Source: Nonomuraea dietziae (lineage in GTDB: Bacteria > Actinomycetota > Actinomycetes > Streptosporangiales > Streptosporangiaceae). Taken from it: a stretch of 64,000 nt of DNA. The DNA is taken from the NCBI RefSeq assembly GCF_014195505.1, contig NZ_JACIBV010000001.1, forward strand, positions 5,394,001-5,458,000, in the 5' to 3' direction. This document shows positions 33,830 to 41,574 of the stretch, in pieces. The notes under the pieces were generated by a model. That model had not been told where the DNA came from and made no database searches. It saw only the letters and a list, made by a program, of their open reading frames with translations. Each line of letters opens with the position of its first letter. Position 1 is the stretch's first letter. A program made the position numbers and the translations under genes.

Positions 33830-34669
33830 GTGGACGATCGTCGGGACCGCCTGCGGGCGCTGGGTGAGTTGCTCCGACGACTGCGTAAGGACGCCGGCCT
33901 CACTGGGAAGGATCTGGCGTCGCGGGCTGGTGTGACTCAGCCGACGATCTCGCAGATCGAGACGGGCCAGCTGCTTCCGCTGCCTGAGACTGTCGAGCGT
34001 CTCGTTGAAGCTCTCGAGCTTTCCCGTGAGGCGCGAGTCGAGTTGGACGGTCTCCTCAAGCGCCTGCGGGACGAGGTCTCGCGGCTGAAGGGTGGCTTGG
34101 CGGGTCGGGAGTCGGCGAACGCGGCGCGCGTCCGAGCGGCGCATCAGGTGGCCTCGTTCCAATCGGCAATGATTCCGGCCCTGCTCCAGACGGCCGAGTA
34201 TGCGCGGTTGGCGCTCTCGATCGGAAGGGACGTCGATGAAGAGGCCGTGTCACGGGCCGCGGCTGTACGTGTCGAGATGCAGAGCATCCTCTTCCAGCCG
34301 GGGCGGGAGTTCTCGTTCGTCCTCACCGAGGGGGCTGTGAGGACGTGGCCAGGGCCGGCGTCCCTGATGCAGGCGCAGCTTGATCGACTGGGGCAGGCGT
34401 CCACGCTGCCGCACGTGCGGGTCGGTGTGGTGCCCTGGTCGGTGCAGGTGCCGCGCTTCCCCCTCCACGGGTTCACGATCTTCGATGGCTCGGCCAGCAT
34501 GGTGGAGAGCCTGACCGCTGAGCAGACCTTGACCGACGTCGATGACGTACGGGTTCACGTGGAGACTTTCGACGCGTTCGCGAGGGTCGCCGTCTACGGG
34601 GAGGAACTGCGAGCGCTGCTCGGTCGCATCGCCACAGAGTTCCGGCAACTCGACTCTCAGTCGAAGTAG
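33830..34669 (+). CDS. XRE-family regulator with DUF5753 domain
   Basis: 279-residue regulator. The GTG at 33830 begins VDDRRDRLRALGELLRRLRK. The helix-turn-helix is LTGKDLASRAGVTQPTISQI. The remainder carries DUF5753, the domain usual in actinomycete XRE proteins, with FQSAMIPALLQTAEYARLAL and FVLTEGAVRTW. Such proteins often precede DUF397 or GHKL genes; here a GHKL ATPase gene follows 91 bases downstream. It is a candidate for binding the CCCCCTAGAC boxes in this element, but the HTH protein at 35575 is an equal candidate. It is probably the main regulator of the AICE. Confidence 0.88.
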   Translation: MDDRRDRLRALGELLRRLRKDAGLTGKDLASRAGVTQPTISQIETGQLLPLPETVERLVEALELSREARVELDGLLKRLRDEVSRLKGGLAGRESANAARVRAAHQVASFQSAMIPALLQTAEYARLALSIGRDVDEEAVSRAAAVRVEMQSILFQPGREFSFVLTEGAVRTWPGPASLMQAQLDRLGQASTLPHVRVGVVPWSVQVPRFPLHGFTIFDGSASMVESLTAEQTLTDVDDVRVHVETFDAFARVAVYGEELRALLGRIATEFRQLDSQSK

Positions 34670-34737
34670 CTTATTTATAAGTGGAATAACTTGAGTCTCG
34701 CCATGGGCACTCATACCCTGACGGCATGGATGTATAG

Positions 34738-34748
34738 CCCCCTAGACA
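34738..34748. promoter_or_regulatory. CCCCCTAGACA operator before the GHKL gene
   Basis: CCCCCTAGACA, 12 bases before the start at 34761. The same word recurs at 37300-37310 and, inverted, at 37340-37350 and in palindromic form at 35529-35544. Confidence 0.6.
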
Positions 34749-34760
34749 TCGGAGTCGTCC

Positions 34761-35168
34761 ATGTCCTCCTGGCGCGTGACCCGAGTGTTCCTCGGCTCGG
34801 CCATCTCGGTGCTCGAAGCTCGCCGCTTCGTCACCGCCTTCCTCCCGACCTGGCCCGATCTCGACGACGCCGTCCTCATCGTGAGCGAGCTGGCGACCAA
34901 CGCCGTACGGCACACCAACAGCGGTCGCCCTGGTGGCCGCTTCATCGTCTCCCTCGAAGTCATCGGCTCGACCTTGGGTCTGGCCGTGCAGGATGAGGGC
35001 GGCCCGCGCTCCCCTCGGCTCCTCCCCCTGTCTCCGACAGAGATGGGCGGGCGGGGCCTGGCGCTGGTCTCGGGACTGTCCGTGAAGTGGGGCGTGGCTG
35101 GCGACGAGAACGGACGAACCGTGTGGGCCGTCCTGGAAGCGACACCCTTGGCCATGGCGCGGTCCTGA
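34761..35168 (+). CDS. GHKL ATP-binding protein (RsbW/anti-sigma-like)
   Basis: 135-residue stand-alone HATPase domain. The ATG at 34761 begins MSSWRVTRVFLGSAISVLEA. The N-box is IVSELATNAVRHTNSG, the G1 box is AVQDEGGPRSP and the G2 region is EMGGRGLALVSGLSVKWGV. Such proteins act as anti-sigma or partner-switching kinases in actinomycetes. The operator-like word CCCCCTAGACA lies 12 bases upstream. The downstream small gene overlaps by one base. With the PP2C-like gene at 36420 this could form a kinase/phosphatase switch controlling element functions, which is inference. Confidence 0.82.
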   Translation: MSSWRVTRVFLGSAISVLEARRFVTAFLPTWPDLDDAVLIVSELATNAVRHTNSGRPGGRFIVSLEVIGSTLGLAVQDEGGPRSPRLLPLSPTEMGGRGLALVSGLSVKWGVAGDENGRTVWAVLEATPLAMARS

Positions 35169-35428
35169 TGTGCTTCTCTCCGCACCCGGCACCCCTGTGG
35201 CCTCAGTACCAAGAGATCGACTGGCAACCTCCGCGGCGAGACGGGCGGGTTCGCGTGGTCGAGTGGACCTGCGACTGTCGGCGACCCGTGTACGAACTGT
35301 GCGGCTCGGGCGGTCTGTACTATCTCCGCAGAACCGCTCAAGGAGAACGCGCCGCCGAGTCCGTGCGGGCCGTCTGGGCGGAAACCCACAGGCTGTGGAT
35401 AGCGCTCCTGACTGGTCGAGCCCGTTGA
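35168..35428 (+). CDS. Small hypothetical AICE protein
   Basis: 86-residue protein beginning MCFSPHPAPLWPQYQEIDWQ; the middle holds VVEWTCDCRRPVYELCGSGG and the end is basic (LLTGRAR). The start overlaps the stop of the GHKL gene by one base (TGATG), so translation is coupled. The C-D-C-x9-C spacing could bind a metal, but I do not recognise the family. Genes of this type commonly follow GHKL genes in actinomycete elements. Confidence 0.6.
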   Translation: MCFSPHPAPLWPQYQEIDWQPPRRDGRVRVVEWTCDCRRPVYELCGSGGLYYLRRTAQGERAAESVRAVWAETHRLWIALLTGRAR

Positions 35429-35528
35429 CGCGCGGCGTCCCCAGACGGCGGTCAGCGATTCGGGCAGTAAGTCGAATAACCGGCGAAACCCTAAAGCCTG
35501 TGCTGTCAAGGGGGATAGACGGTGATTC

Positions 35529-35544
35529 GTCTAGGGGCCTAGAC
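35529..35544. promoter_or_regulatory. Palindromic GTCTAGGGGCCTAGAC operator
   Basis: Full palindromic form of the element's operator: GTCTAG and CTAGAC half-sites around GGGC. It lies 31-46 bases before the GTG of the HTH gene at 35575. Confidence 0.62.
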
Positions 35545-35574
35545 TCGGTGGAGCACCATGGAAAGGGAACCACC

Positions 35575-36417
35575 GTGCCACCGAGTGACCTTGAGCGGAT
35601 CGCCGCGATCGACGATCCCTACTTGCTGATCCGCCAGGCCACCGAGCGACTGAGCGCGGCCCAACAGGAAGTGACCGAGCTGGCACGGCTTCGCCGCCGA
35701 GTGATCCAGGAGCTTCACGCGCAGGGCATCTCCTATGCCCAAATCGCGCAGCGGGCTGGCCTGTCCCGCGGGCGTATCCACCAGATCAAGCACACGGGGC
35801 CGGCACCGGAGGGTGTCTTCCTCGGTACTGGCACGATCACGCTGGCAACGCCTCTCAAGCGGGAGGCCAACAACGCTCGTCCCGTCGTCGCCATGGAGGA
35901 CGTCACCGCCGCCAAGCGTCTGGAGGACCTGGCGCGCGGCTTCGATCTGTCCATCAACCTCGAACATGTCCCCCTCGATGGCGACTTCGACCTGAACCGG
36001 CCGAACCTCATCGTGATCTGCGGGCCGAGGCTCTCCCCCGTCATGGGGGCGCTGTACGAGTCGGACCCGGTGCTGGAGTGGGTCAAGGAAGGTGCCTGGA
36101 CGCTTCGGGACCGGCGTACCGGCGAGACCTACCGGTCGGGAGAGGATTCCGACCCTGTGCGCCCGATCGACTATGCGTACCTCGGTCGGATGTCCCGTCC
36201 GGACGGCAGGGGGAACCTCCTGGTGTTCACCGGCATCCATCCTCAGGGCACCCTCGGCGTGGTCGACCTCATCACGTCCGAGATCGCCACGCTGTGGGGA
36301 CAGGTCGGCGAGGAGCGGTTCTCCACCGTGGTCGAGGTGGAGTACGACCCGGCGACCGGGGAACCCGTCAGGGCGGAACTGGCAAGTCCGCTCTACCGCC
36401 ACGACGAGGAGAGTTAA
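35575..36417 (+). CDS. Sigma-70 region 4-like helix-turn-helix protein
   Basis: 280-residue protein. The GTG at 35575 follows AAAGGG and starts VPPSDLERIAAIDDPYLLIR. A helix-turn-helix lies in GISYAQIAQRAGLSRGRIHQ near residues 50-70, resembling sigma region 4 or transposase-type HTH segments. The C-terminal 180 residues contain NLIVICGPRLSPVMGALYES and AYLGRMSRPDGRGNLLVFTG, a conserved sensor-like region in AICE and plasmid proteins without assigned function. A palindromic operator lies just upstream, suggesting autoregulation. The PP2C-like gene follows after 2 bases. Confidence 0.72.
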   Translation: MPPSDLERIAAIDDPYLLIRQATERLSAAQQEVTELARLRRRVIQELHAQGISYAQIAQRAGLSRGRIHQIKHTGPAPEGVFLGTGTITLATPLKREANNARPVVAMEDVTAAKRLEDLARGFDLSINLEHVPLDGDFDLNRPNLIVICGPRLSPVMGALYESDPVLEWVKEGAWTLRDRRTGETYRSGEDSDPVRPIDYAYLGRMSRPDGRGNLLVFTGIHPQGTLGVVDLITSEIATLWGQVGEERFSTVVEVEYDPATGEPVRAELASPLYRHDEES

Positions 36418-36419
36418 CC

Positions 36420-37241
36420 GTGCGCGTCGCCCTCGCCACCCAAGCGGCCCCCGGCCGCCCCAACGAGGATTTCGCCGGTGCCACGCCCGGCGCTGCCGTC
36501 CTCCTCGACGGCGTGGGCACGCCGACCGGCTCGGACTCGGGATGCACGCATGGTGTCCCCTGGTATGTGCAGGCGCTCGGCTCGACACTGCTCGCCGGGA
36601 TGAACCAGAGTGAGGGCTCGCTGACGGAGGTCCTGGCCGACGGAATCAAGGCCGTCGCCTCGATGCACGACTTCGTATGCGATCTCAGCCATCCTGGCTC
36701 GCCGTCCGGGACCGTGGTCATGCTGCGCCGTACGGCAAATGCAATCGACTGGCTCGTCCTGGCTGACTCGGTCCTTGTCTTGGACGTCATCGGCGCCGCC
36801 GAACCCATGGTGATCTGCGACGACCGCGAGGCCCAGGTCGGCGAACGCTATCGGAAGGCCATGGACGCCCTGGCGGCTGACACTGTCGAGCACGTCGCGG
36901 CGCACCGAGCTTACGTGGAGACCCTGCGCGATCATCGCAACCGGGACGGAGGGTTCTGGGTCGCGGCGGTTGATCCGTTGGCCGCCGACCAGGCGTTGAC
37001 CGGGACCGTGCCCGCCGAGAGTGTGAGAGCCGCCGCGCTGCTCAGCGACGGCGCCTCCCGGCTGGTCGACCGCTTCGAGCTGATCACCTGGAGACAGGCC
37101 CTCGATCTCCTCGACGAGTCAGGACCGGACGAGCTGATCCGGCGCGTCCGTGAAGCGGAGGCCAGCGACCTGGACGGTGCCCGGTGGCCTCGCGGCAAGA
37201 CGTTCGATGACGCGACCGCTATCCACTGGACGTTCTCCTAA
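36420..37241 (+). CDS. PP2C-like phosphatase domain protein
   Basis: 273-residue protein, GTG at 36420, beginning VRVALATQAAPGRPNEDFAG; the N-E-D motif and later AVLLDGVGTP correspond to the first metal-binding motifs of PP2C phosphatases, which have Asp-Gly at this place. LVLADSVLVLDVIG and AAALLSDGASRLVDRFELIT match the second and third motifs, with Asp in S-D-G-A-S. FDDATAIHWTF corresponds to the final D-D-A/N motif. The family is therefore PP2C-like, and activity is probable. It follows the HTH gene by 2 bases and is the plausible opposite of the GHKL kinase-like protein. Confidence 0.8.
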   Translation: MRVALATQAAPGRPNEDFAGATPGAAVLLDGVGTPTGSDSGCTHGVPWYVQALGSTLLAGMNQSEGSLTEVLADGIKAVASMHDFVCDLSHPGSPSGTVVMLRRTANAIDWLVLADSVLVLDVIGAAEPMVICDDREAQVGERYRKAMDALAADTVEHVAAHRAYVETLRDHRNRDGGFWVAAVDPLAADQALTGTVPAESVRAAALLSDGASRLVDRFELITWRQALDLLDESGPDELIRRVREAEASDLDGARWPRGKTFDDATAIHWTFS

Positions 37242-37254
37242 GCAAATTCGTCCA

Positions 37255-37350
37255 CCCCCCTAGACAGTTCCCGACCGTCGATTTACCTTCATTGCATAGC
37301 CCCCTAGACACCGAACCTCGGAAGCGGACCCGCCGCACTGTCTAGGGGGG
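37255..37350. promoter_or_regulatory. Cluster of three CCCCCTAGAC operators before pra
   Basis: CCCCCCTAGACAG at 37255-37267, CCCCCTAGACA at 37300-37310 and the inverted TGTCTAGGGGGG at 37339-37350. They fill the 129-base gap upstream of pra, the activator gene of the replication and transfer block, so this is probably the key control point of the element. Confidence 0.68.
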
Positions 37351-37370
37351 TACACAGGAGGTAGAGAACG

Positions 37371-37775
37371 ATGGCCATCCAAGGCCCCATCCCCATCGGC
37401 TTCGACCAGGTCTTCCCCCACGGCTGCTATCTCGTCGGCGAAGTCGAGCAGGTCAAGGACTTCGACGCCTCGGCCAACGGCCGCACCGTCTTCGCCAAGG
37501 ACAAGGCCACGGGAGAGCTGGTCTGGCAGGTCGCCGTCATGGACGCCGACCCCGCCGCAAAGATCTCCCAGAAGACCATAGCCGTGAAGATCCTGGCCCC
37601 GACCCAGCCCGTTGCCCCGCCCGCGGCACCCGGACTCCCGATCATCCCCGTCGAGTTCGACGGCATGACCGTCACGCCGTACGTCGCCCAGAACACCGGC
37701 CGCCTCGCCTACTCGATCCGCGCGACCGGGATGCGGGCTCCTCGCACGCACGCCAAGCCCAAGGACCAGGCATGA
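37371..37775 (+). CDS. pra: Pra-like activator of AICE replication, integration and excision
   Basis: 134-residue protein beginning MAIQGPIPIGFDQVFPHGCY, with LVGEVEQVKDFDASANGR, LVWQVAVMDADPAAKISQKT and IIPVEFDGMTVTPYV. This order matches the family labelled plasmid replication, integration and excision activator, whose prototype is Pra of pSAM2. A good AGGAGG site precedes the ATG. It is first in a run of tightly spaced genes leading to traB and repSA, behind a cluster of three operators. In pSAM2, Pra activates the rep-xis-int operon; the same role is likely here. Confidence 0.85.
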   Translation: MAIQGPIPIGFDQVFPHGCYLVGEVEQVKDFDASANGRTVFAKDKATGELVWQVAVMDADPAAKISQKTIAVKILAPTQPVAPPAAPGLPIIPVEFDGMTVTPYVAQNTGRLAYSIRATGMRAPRTHAKPKDQA

Positions 37776-38038
37776 AGCGCCCTCGCCCGGTCTCGGTGAT
37801 CACCCTCAAGTCGAGCGGCCCGTCCAGCGCCAAGTCCCACCCGTACCCGCGCAGGACCCCGGTCCTCGCTCTCGACTTCGACGCCATCTCGGTCCTGGTC
37901 ACCACGTCCCACAGCAACCAGATCACCCCCGCCGACGTCGCGTTCGCCCGCGAGCTGGCCAAGGAAGCCGCGGCCTTCGCCGTCGCGGTGGAGCGGATGT
38001 TCCGCTCCCTGCCTACCCCCACGGAGACACCGAAATGA
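37772..38038 (+). CDS. Small AICE protein, first of a tandem pair
   Basis: 88-residue protein, MKRPRPVSVITLKSSGPSSA, whose C-terminal half (TPVLALDFDAISVLVTTSHS then ADVAFARELAKEAAAFAVAV) is clearly similar to that of the next gene. The ATG overlaps the pra stop by 4 bp. Function is unknown. Genes of this size are usual between pra and traB in AICEs and may be spread or regulatory proteins. Confidence 0.7.
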   Translation: MKRPRPVSVITLKSSGPSSAKSHPYPRRTPVLALDFDAISVLVTTSHSNQITPADVAFARELAKEAAAFAVAVERMFRSLPTPTETPK

Positions 38039-38274
38039 GCCGCACGGTCAGCAGCCACTCCTTCAAGAGCGGCGAGAGGGCATGGGCGACCTGCCACACC
38101 TACAGCAACCGATCTCCGATCTTGGCCCTCTATATGGGCCCGTTCAACGTGTCGTTCTGTCCGGCCATCCCGGACGAGGTGACGGATACCGACCTCTCGT
38201 TCGCCAGAGATCTGGCCAGGAGCGCGGCCGCCTACCTCGCCGCGTGCGAGCGCTTCCACGCCAAGCAGGCGTGA
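38035..38274 (+). CDS. Small AICE protein, second of a tandem pair
   Basis: 79-residue protein, MSRTVSSHSFKSGERAWATC, with SPILALYMGPFNVSFCPAIP and DLSFARDLARSAAAYLAACE. The order P-(V/I)-L-A-L-x8-V ... (V/L)-(A/S)-FAR-(E/D)-LA-(K/R)-x-AA shows it is a paralogue of the preceding protein. It overlaps that gene by 4 bp. Function is unknown. Confidence 0.7.
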   Translation: MSRTVSSHSFKSGERAWATCHTYSNRSPILALYMGPFNVSFCPAIPDEVTDTDLSFARDLARSAAAYLAACERFHAKQA

Positions 38275-38358
38275 TCTGCAAGTGGGCCGCCAGAAGCGCC
38301 AACTTCCGGCGGCCCTGGTTCTCCCCTGGGTTCTCACATCAAGGAAGGCCCCAGCCTA

Positions 38359-39777
38359 ATGTTGAAGAAACTGCCCGGCGATCCGGTCTCCGGCCTGGTC
38401 TCCACCACCCCCGACACCGCAGTCGTCTTCCGCCCCGCCATCGTCCAGACTCCAGCGATCGTCACCATCGTGATCTTCGCGGCTCGCCTGGTCATCGGCC
38501 TCGTCCGGTCCTTCTGGCGGCATCCCATCGCCTCGGCCGTGGCCGTCACCCCCAGCACGATCTTCAGTCTGTACGGCTGGCGCCTGGCGCTGGTCGTCGT
38601 CGCGGTCCCGATCGCCCTGGTCGGCCCATGGGCCATCACCTATCCCAAGGTCGTCCTTCCCTGGATCGGTTACCGCCTTCTCGCCTGGTGGCGGCTCGTC
38701 TGGATCTACCGGCGCCACTGGCAACCCGTCATGGTCGTCTCCGGCCTCGGCCGTCACATCAAGGGTCGCGACTACCTGCCCCGCCTGCTCCGCGTCACCT
38801 GCACGTCGTGGGCCGACGTGGTCACGGTGAAGATGCTCGACGGGCAGGCGGCGAAGGACTGGGCCGACCGCATCGAGCACCTGGCGCACGGCTTCGGCGC
38901 CCCTTCATGCCGGGTCAGCGTCGAACGAGCGGGCCGACTCCTGCTGACCTTCCCGCGTCGCGATCCGCTAGCCGAACCCCTGCCCGCCGTACCGCTGCCT
39001 GAGGCAGCCACGGTCGGACCGGTCGAGATCGGACAGACCGAGGACGGCAAGCCGTGGCTTCTCAAACTGCACGGCACACACGTCCTGGTCGCCGGCGCCA
39101 CGGGAGCAGGAAAGGGCTCGATCCTCTGGTCAGCGATCCGCGGCCTCATCCCGGCCATCTGGACAGGGCTGGCTGAGATCTGGGCCTTGGATCCCAAGCT
39201 CATGGAGCTGTCATTCGGCCGCGCCATCTTCGGCAACCGCTACGCCGCCGACCCGGCCGACTGCGCCGACCTGCTCGACGAGGCGGTCATGGTCATGCAG
39301 GAGCGGGCCGGCCGCTTCGCCGGAGTGCAGCGCGACCATGTCCCGAGCGTGCAAGACCCCTTCGTCCTGGTCGTGGTCGACGAGATCGCGTTCCTGACCG
39401 CCTACCAGTCCGATCGAGCGCTACGGCAGCGCATCTCCGCCGCGCTGGCCACCCTCACCACGCAGGGGCGCGCGGTCGGCGTGGGCGTCCTGGCCGCTCT
39501 CCAGGACCCGCGCAAGGACGTCATCACCATCCGCAACCTGTTCCCCGACAAGATCGCACTGCGGCTCGACGAGTCCGAGCAGGTCGACATGGTCCTCGGC
39601 GACGGCGCCCGCGACAGGGGAGCGCTGGCCGATCACATCTCTCCTGTCCCGCACCAGGGAGCGGGCGTGGCGTACATACGACTGGAGTCGTCGCCCGACC
39701 CGATCAGGGCCCGCGCCGCCTACGTCTCCGACGAGGACATCCGCGACATGGCGGCCCTCTTCGAGGAGGCCATGTGA
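38359..39777 (+). CDS. FtsK/SpoIIIE-type conjugal DNA translocase (TraB/TraSA)
   Basis: 472-residue membrane ATPase responsible for conjugal transfer of double-stranded AICE DNA between mycelia. Two N-terminal helix regions (about residues 28-50 and 70-110) anchor it. The FtsK domain begins near residue 215, with Walker A GATGAGKGS starting at residue 245 and Walker B LVVVDEIAFL. A GDGARDRG segment follows in the DNA-tracking region. Members recognise short repeats (clt) in the element. The stop overlaps the repSA start by 4 bp, so transfer and replication genes are coupled. Confidence 0.92.
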   Translation: MLKKLPGDPVSGLVSTTPDTAVVFRPAIVQTPAIVTIVIFAARLVIGLVRSFWRHPIASAVAVTPSTIFSLYGWRLALVVVAVPIALVGPWAITYPKVVLPWIGYRLLAWWRLVWIYRRHWQPVMVVSGLGRHIKGRDYLPRLLRVTCTSWADVVTVKMLDGQAAKDWADRIEHLAHGFGAPSCRVSVERAGRLLLTFPRRDPLAEPLPAVPLPEAATVGPVEIGQTEDGKPWLLKLHGTHVLVAGATGAGKGSILWSAIRGLIPAIWTGLAEIWALDPKLMELSFGRAIFGNRYAADPADCADLLDEAVMVMQERAGRFAGVQRDHVPSVQDPFVLVVVDEIAFLTAYQSDRALRQRISAALATLTTQGRAVGVGVLAALQDPRKDVITIRNLFPDKIALRLDESEQVDMVLGDGARDRGALADHISPVPHQGAGVAYIRLESSPDPIRARAAYVSDEDIRDMAALFEEAM

Positions 39778-41390
39778 CCAACGGAGCCGACCGCACCCTC
39801 CCCCGCCTCGTCCGCGACACCATGCCCCTCGTCCTGGACGTCGCCATCGAGATCGCCAAGTCCAACGGCGTGTGCATCCGCCCCATCGAAGTCCGCCGCC
39901 AGGACGTCGTCACCGGCAAGATCGAGCCCTTCGACCTCCCGTGCGGCACCACCCAGGAAGCCAAGTGCCCGCCGTGCGCCAAGCGCAACCAGTTGCTCCG
40001 CAAGGCCCAATGCCGGGAGGGCTGGCACCTCGACCACGAACCGACCCCCGACCCTGCCGCGGCCACCGATGAGCAACGCTGGCTTGTCGAGTTCCGCGCC
40101 GACGTCCAAGCCAAGCGCGACCATGCGGCGGAGGAGGAGACCGAAGACTGGGAAGCCGCGATCGTCGCCATCGATACGGAGATCAACGAGGCAGGCATGC
40201 GCGGCAACGTCCTCGGCCGTCGCCAGGTCGCCAAGCGCACCCGATCAACCAGACGCCGCCAGGACGCCCCCGACTTACCCAAGCGAACACGCAGGCCAAC
40301 TACCCTCGGCCGCACCTTCACCAGCCCACAGGGCCAGGTCTACCGGCCGTCGATGTTCGTCACGCTGACTCTTCCGTCCTACGGCAAGATTCGCGATGGC
40401 GTACCTGCCGACCCCAGCAGCTACGACTACCGACGAGCTGCCCGCGACGCCCTGCACTTCTCCAAACTCGTCGACCGCTTCGTCCAGAACCTCCGCCGCG
40501 TGGCCGGCTACAACGTCCAGTACTTCGCCAGCGTCGAACCACAAAAGCGCCTCGCCCCACATCTCCACATGGCCATCCGCGGCACCCTGCCGCGCGCCGA
40601 GATGAAGCAGATCGCCGCGGCCACCTATCACCAGGTCTGGTGGCCTCCAGCCGACGAAGTGAAGTACGACCGCGAGGACCTCCCCGTCTGGAGCGACGAG
40701 GACGGCTACCTCGACCCGGCGACGGGGGAGATCTTGCCCGCCTGGGATCAGGCGCTCGACGACCTGGAGGAGCCGCAGCATGTCGTGCGCTTCGGAGAGC
40801 AGGCCGACGTGCAAGGCGTCCTCGCCGGAAGCCCCGCCGCAAACAAGGCCCTCGGCTACCTGACCAAGTACCTCACCAAGTCACTCGGCGACCCGCTCGA
40901 CCCTGACGACGAAGGCGACCAGGCCCGCCGCGATCACGTCACCCGCATGGTCGACGCCCTGCGCTACGAACCGTGCTCGCCCACCTGCCCCAACTGGCTC
41001 CGCTACGGCGTTCAGCCCAAGGACGCCAAGCGGGGGATGACTCCCGGCCACTGCCGCGGCAAGGCACACCGACCCGAACACCTCGGCTACGCGGGCCGCC
41101 GCGTCCTGGTCTCCCGCAAGTGGTCCAACAAGACCCTCCGCGAACACAAGCAGGACCGCCGCGCCTGGGCCCTCGAACTTCTCGGCCTCGACGAACCGGC
41201 CGCCAACGACCGCCACCGCTACATCTGGCGCCCCGTCTCCAGCAGCGACCCGACCCGCACAACTCGCGCCGAGCAGCTCCTCCGTGGCATTGCCCGACGC
41301 CAGCAGTTCCGCGCCAGCCTCCTGGCCCTTGAAGCCAGAGCGACCGGCGAACCACCCCCAGAACTTTCGGCAACCGGAAAGGCGGCCTGA
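39774..41390 (+). CDS. repSA: RepSA-type rolling-circle replication initiator
   Basis: 538-residue replication initiator. The GTG at 39774 overlaps traB by 4 bp. The N-terminal part has Cys pairs (CPPCAKRN). The HUH nuclease motif is LAPHLHMAIRG, and the downstream catalytic tyrosine motif is NKALGYLTKYLTKSL, both standard in pSAM2 RepSA. A second Cys-His cluster (CSPTCPNWLRYG ... PGHCRGKAHR) and a basic C-terminal segment follow. It nicks the double-strand origin for rolling-circle replication of the excised circle. The origin is usually inside or next to rep, but I cannot point to it. Confidence 0.93.
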   Translation: MTNGADRTLPRLVRDTMPLVLDVAIEIAKSNGVCIRPIEVRRQDVVTGKIEPFDLPCGTTQEAKCPPCAKRNQLLRKAQCREGWHLDHEPTPDPAAATDEQRWLVEFRADVQAKRDHAAEEETEDWEAAIVAIDTEINEAGMRGNVLGRRQVAKRTRSTRRRQDAPDLPKRTRRPTTLGRTFTSPQGQVYRPSMFVTLTLPSYGKIRDGVPADPSSYDYRRAARDALHFSKLVDRFVQNLRRVAGYNVQYFASVEPQKRLAPHLHMAIRGTLPRAEMKQIAAATYHQVWWPPADEVKYDREDLPVWSDEDGYLDPATGEILPAWDQALDDLEEPQHVVRFGEQADVQGVLAGSPAANKALGYLTKYLTKSLGDPLDPDDEGDQARRDHVTRMVDALRYEPCSPTCPNWLRYGVQPKDAKRGMTPGHCRGKAHRPEHLGYAGRRVLVSRKWSNKTLREHKQDRRAWALELLGLDEPAANDRHRYIWRPVSSSDPTRTTRAEQLLRGIARRQQFRASLLALEARATGEPPPELSATGKAA

Positions 41391-41391
41391 C

Positions 41392-41574
41392 ATGGATCCC
41401 CTGTTCTACCGCCCGAAGGACGCGGCCGTAATGCTCGGTATGAGCCGAACCGCCGTTTTCCGGCTGATCAAGTCGGGTGAACTCCGCTCGATCAAACACG
41501 ATGGCTACCGCCTCATCCCCGCGGCTGCTCTGGTGGAATTCGCGCACTCCCTGGAATGCGAGGAGGTCGCGTGA
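41392..41574 (+). CDS. xis: Excisionase (MerR/BldC-like HTH)
   Basis: 60-residue DNA-binding protein, MDPLFYRPKDAAVMLGMSRT, with a winged helix of the HTH_17 type (AVFRLIKSGELRSIKHDGYR). It is the usual excisionase or recombination directionality factor between repSA and int in AICEs. The ATG is at 41392, one base after repSA, and the stop overlaps the int start (TGATG). Rep, Xis and Int are therefore made from one transcript. Confidence 0.92.
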   Translation: MDPLFYRPKDAAVMLGMSRTAVFRLIKSGELRSIKHDGYRLIPAAALVEFAHSLECEEVA

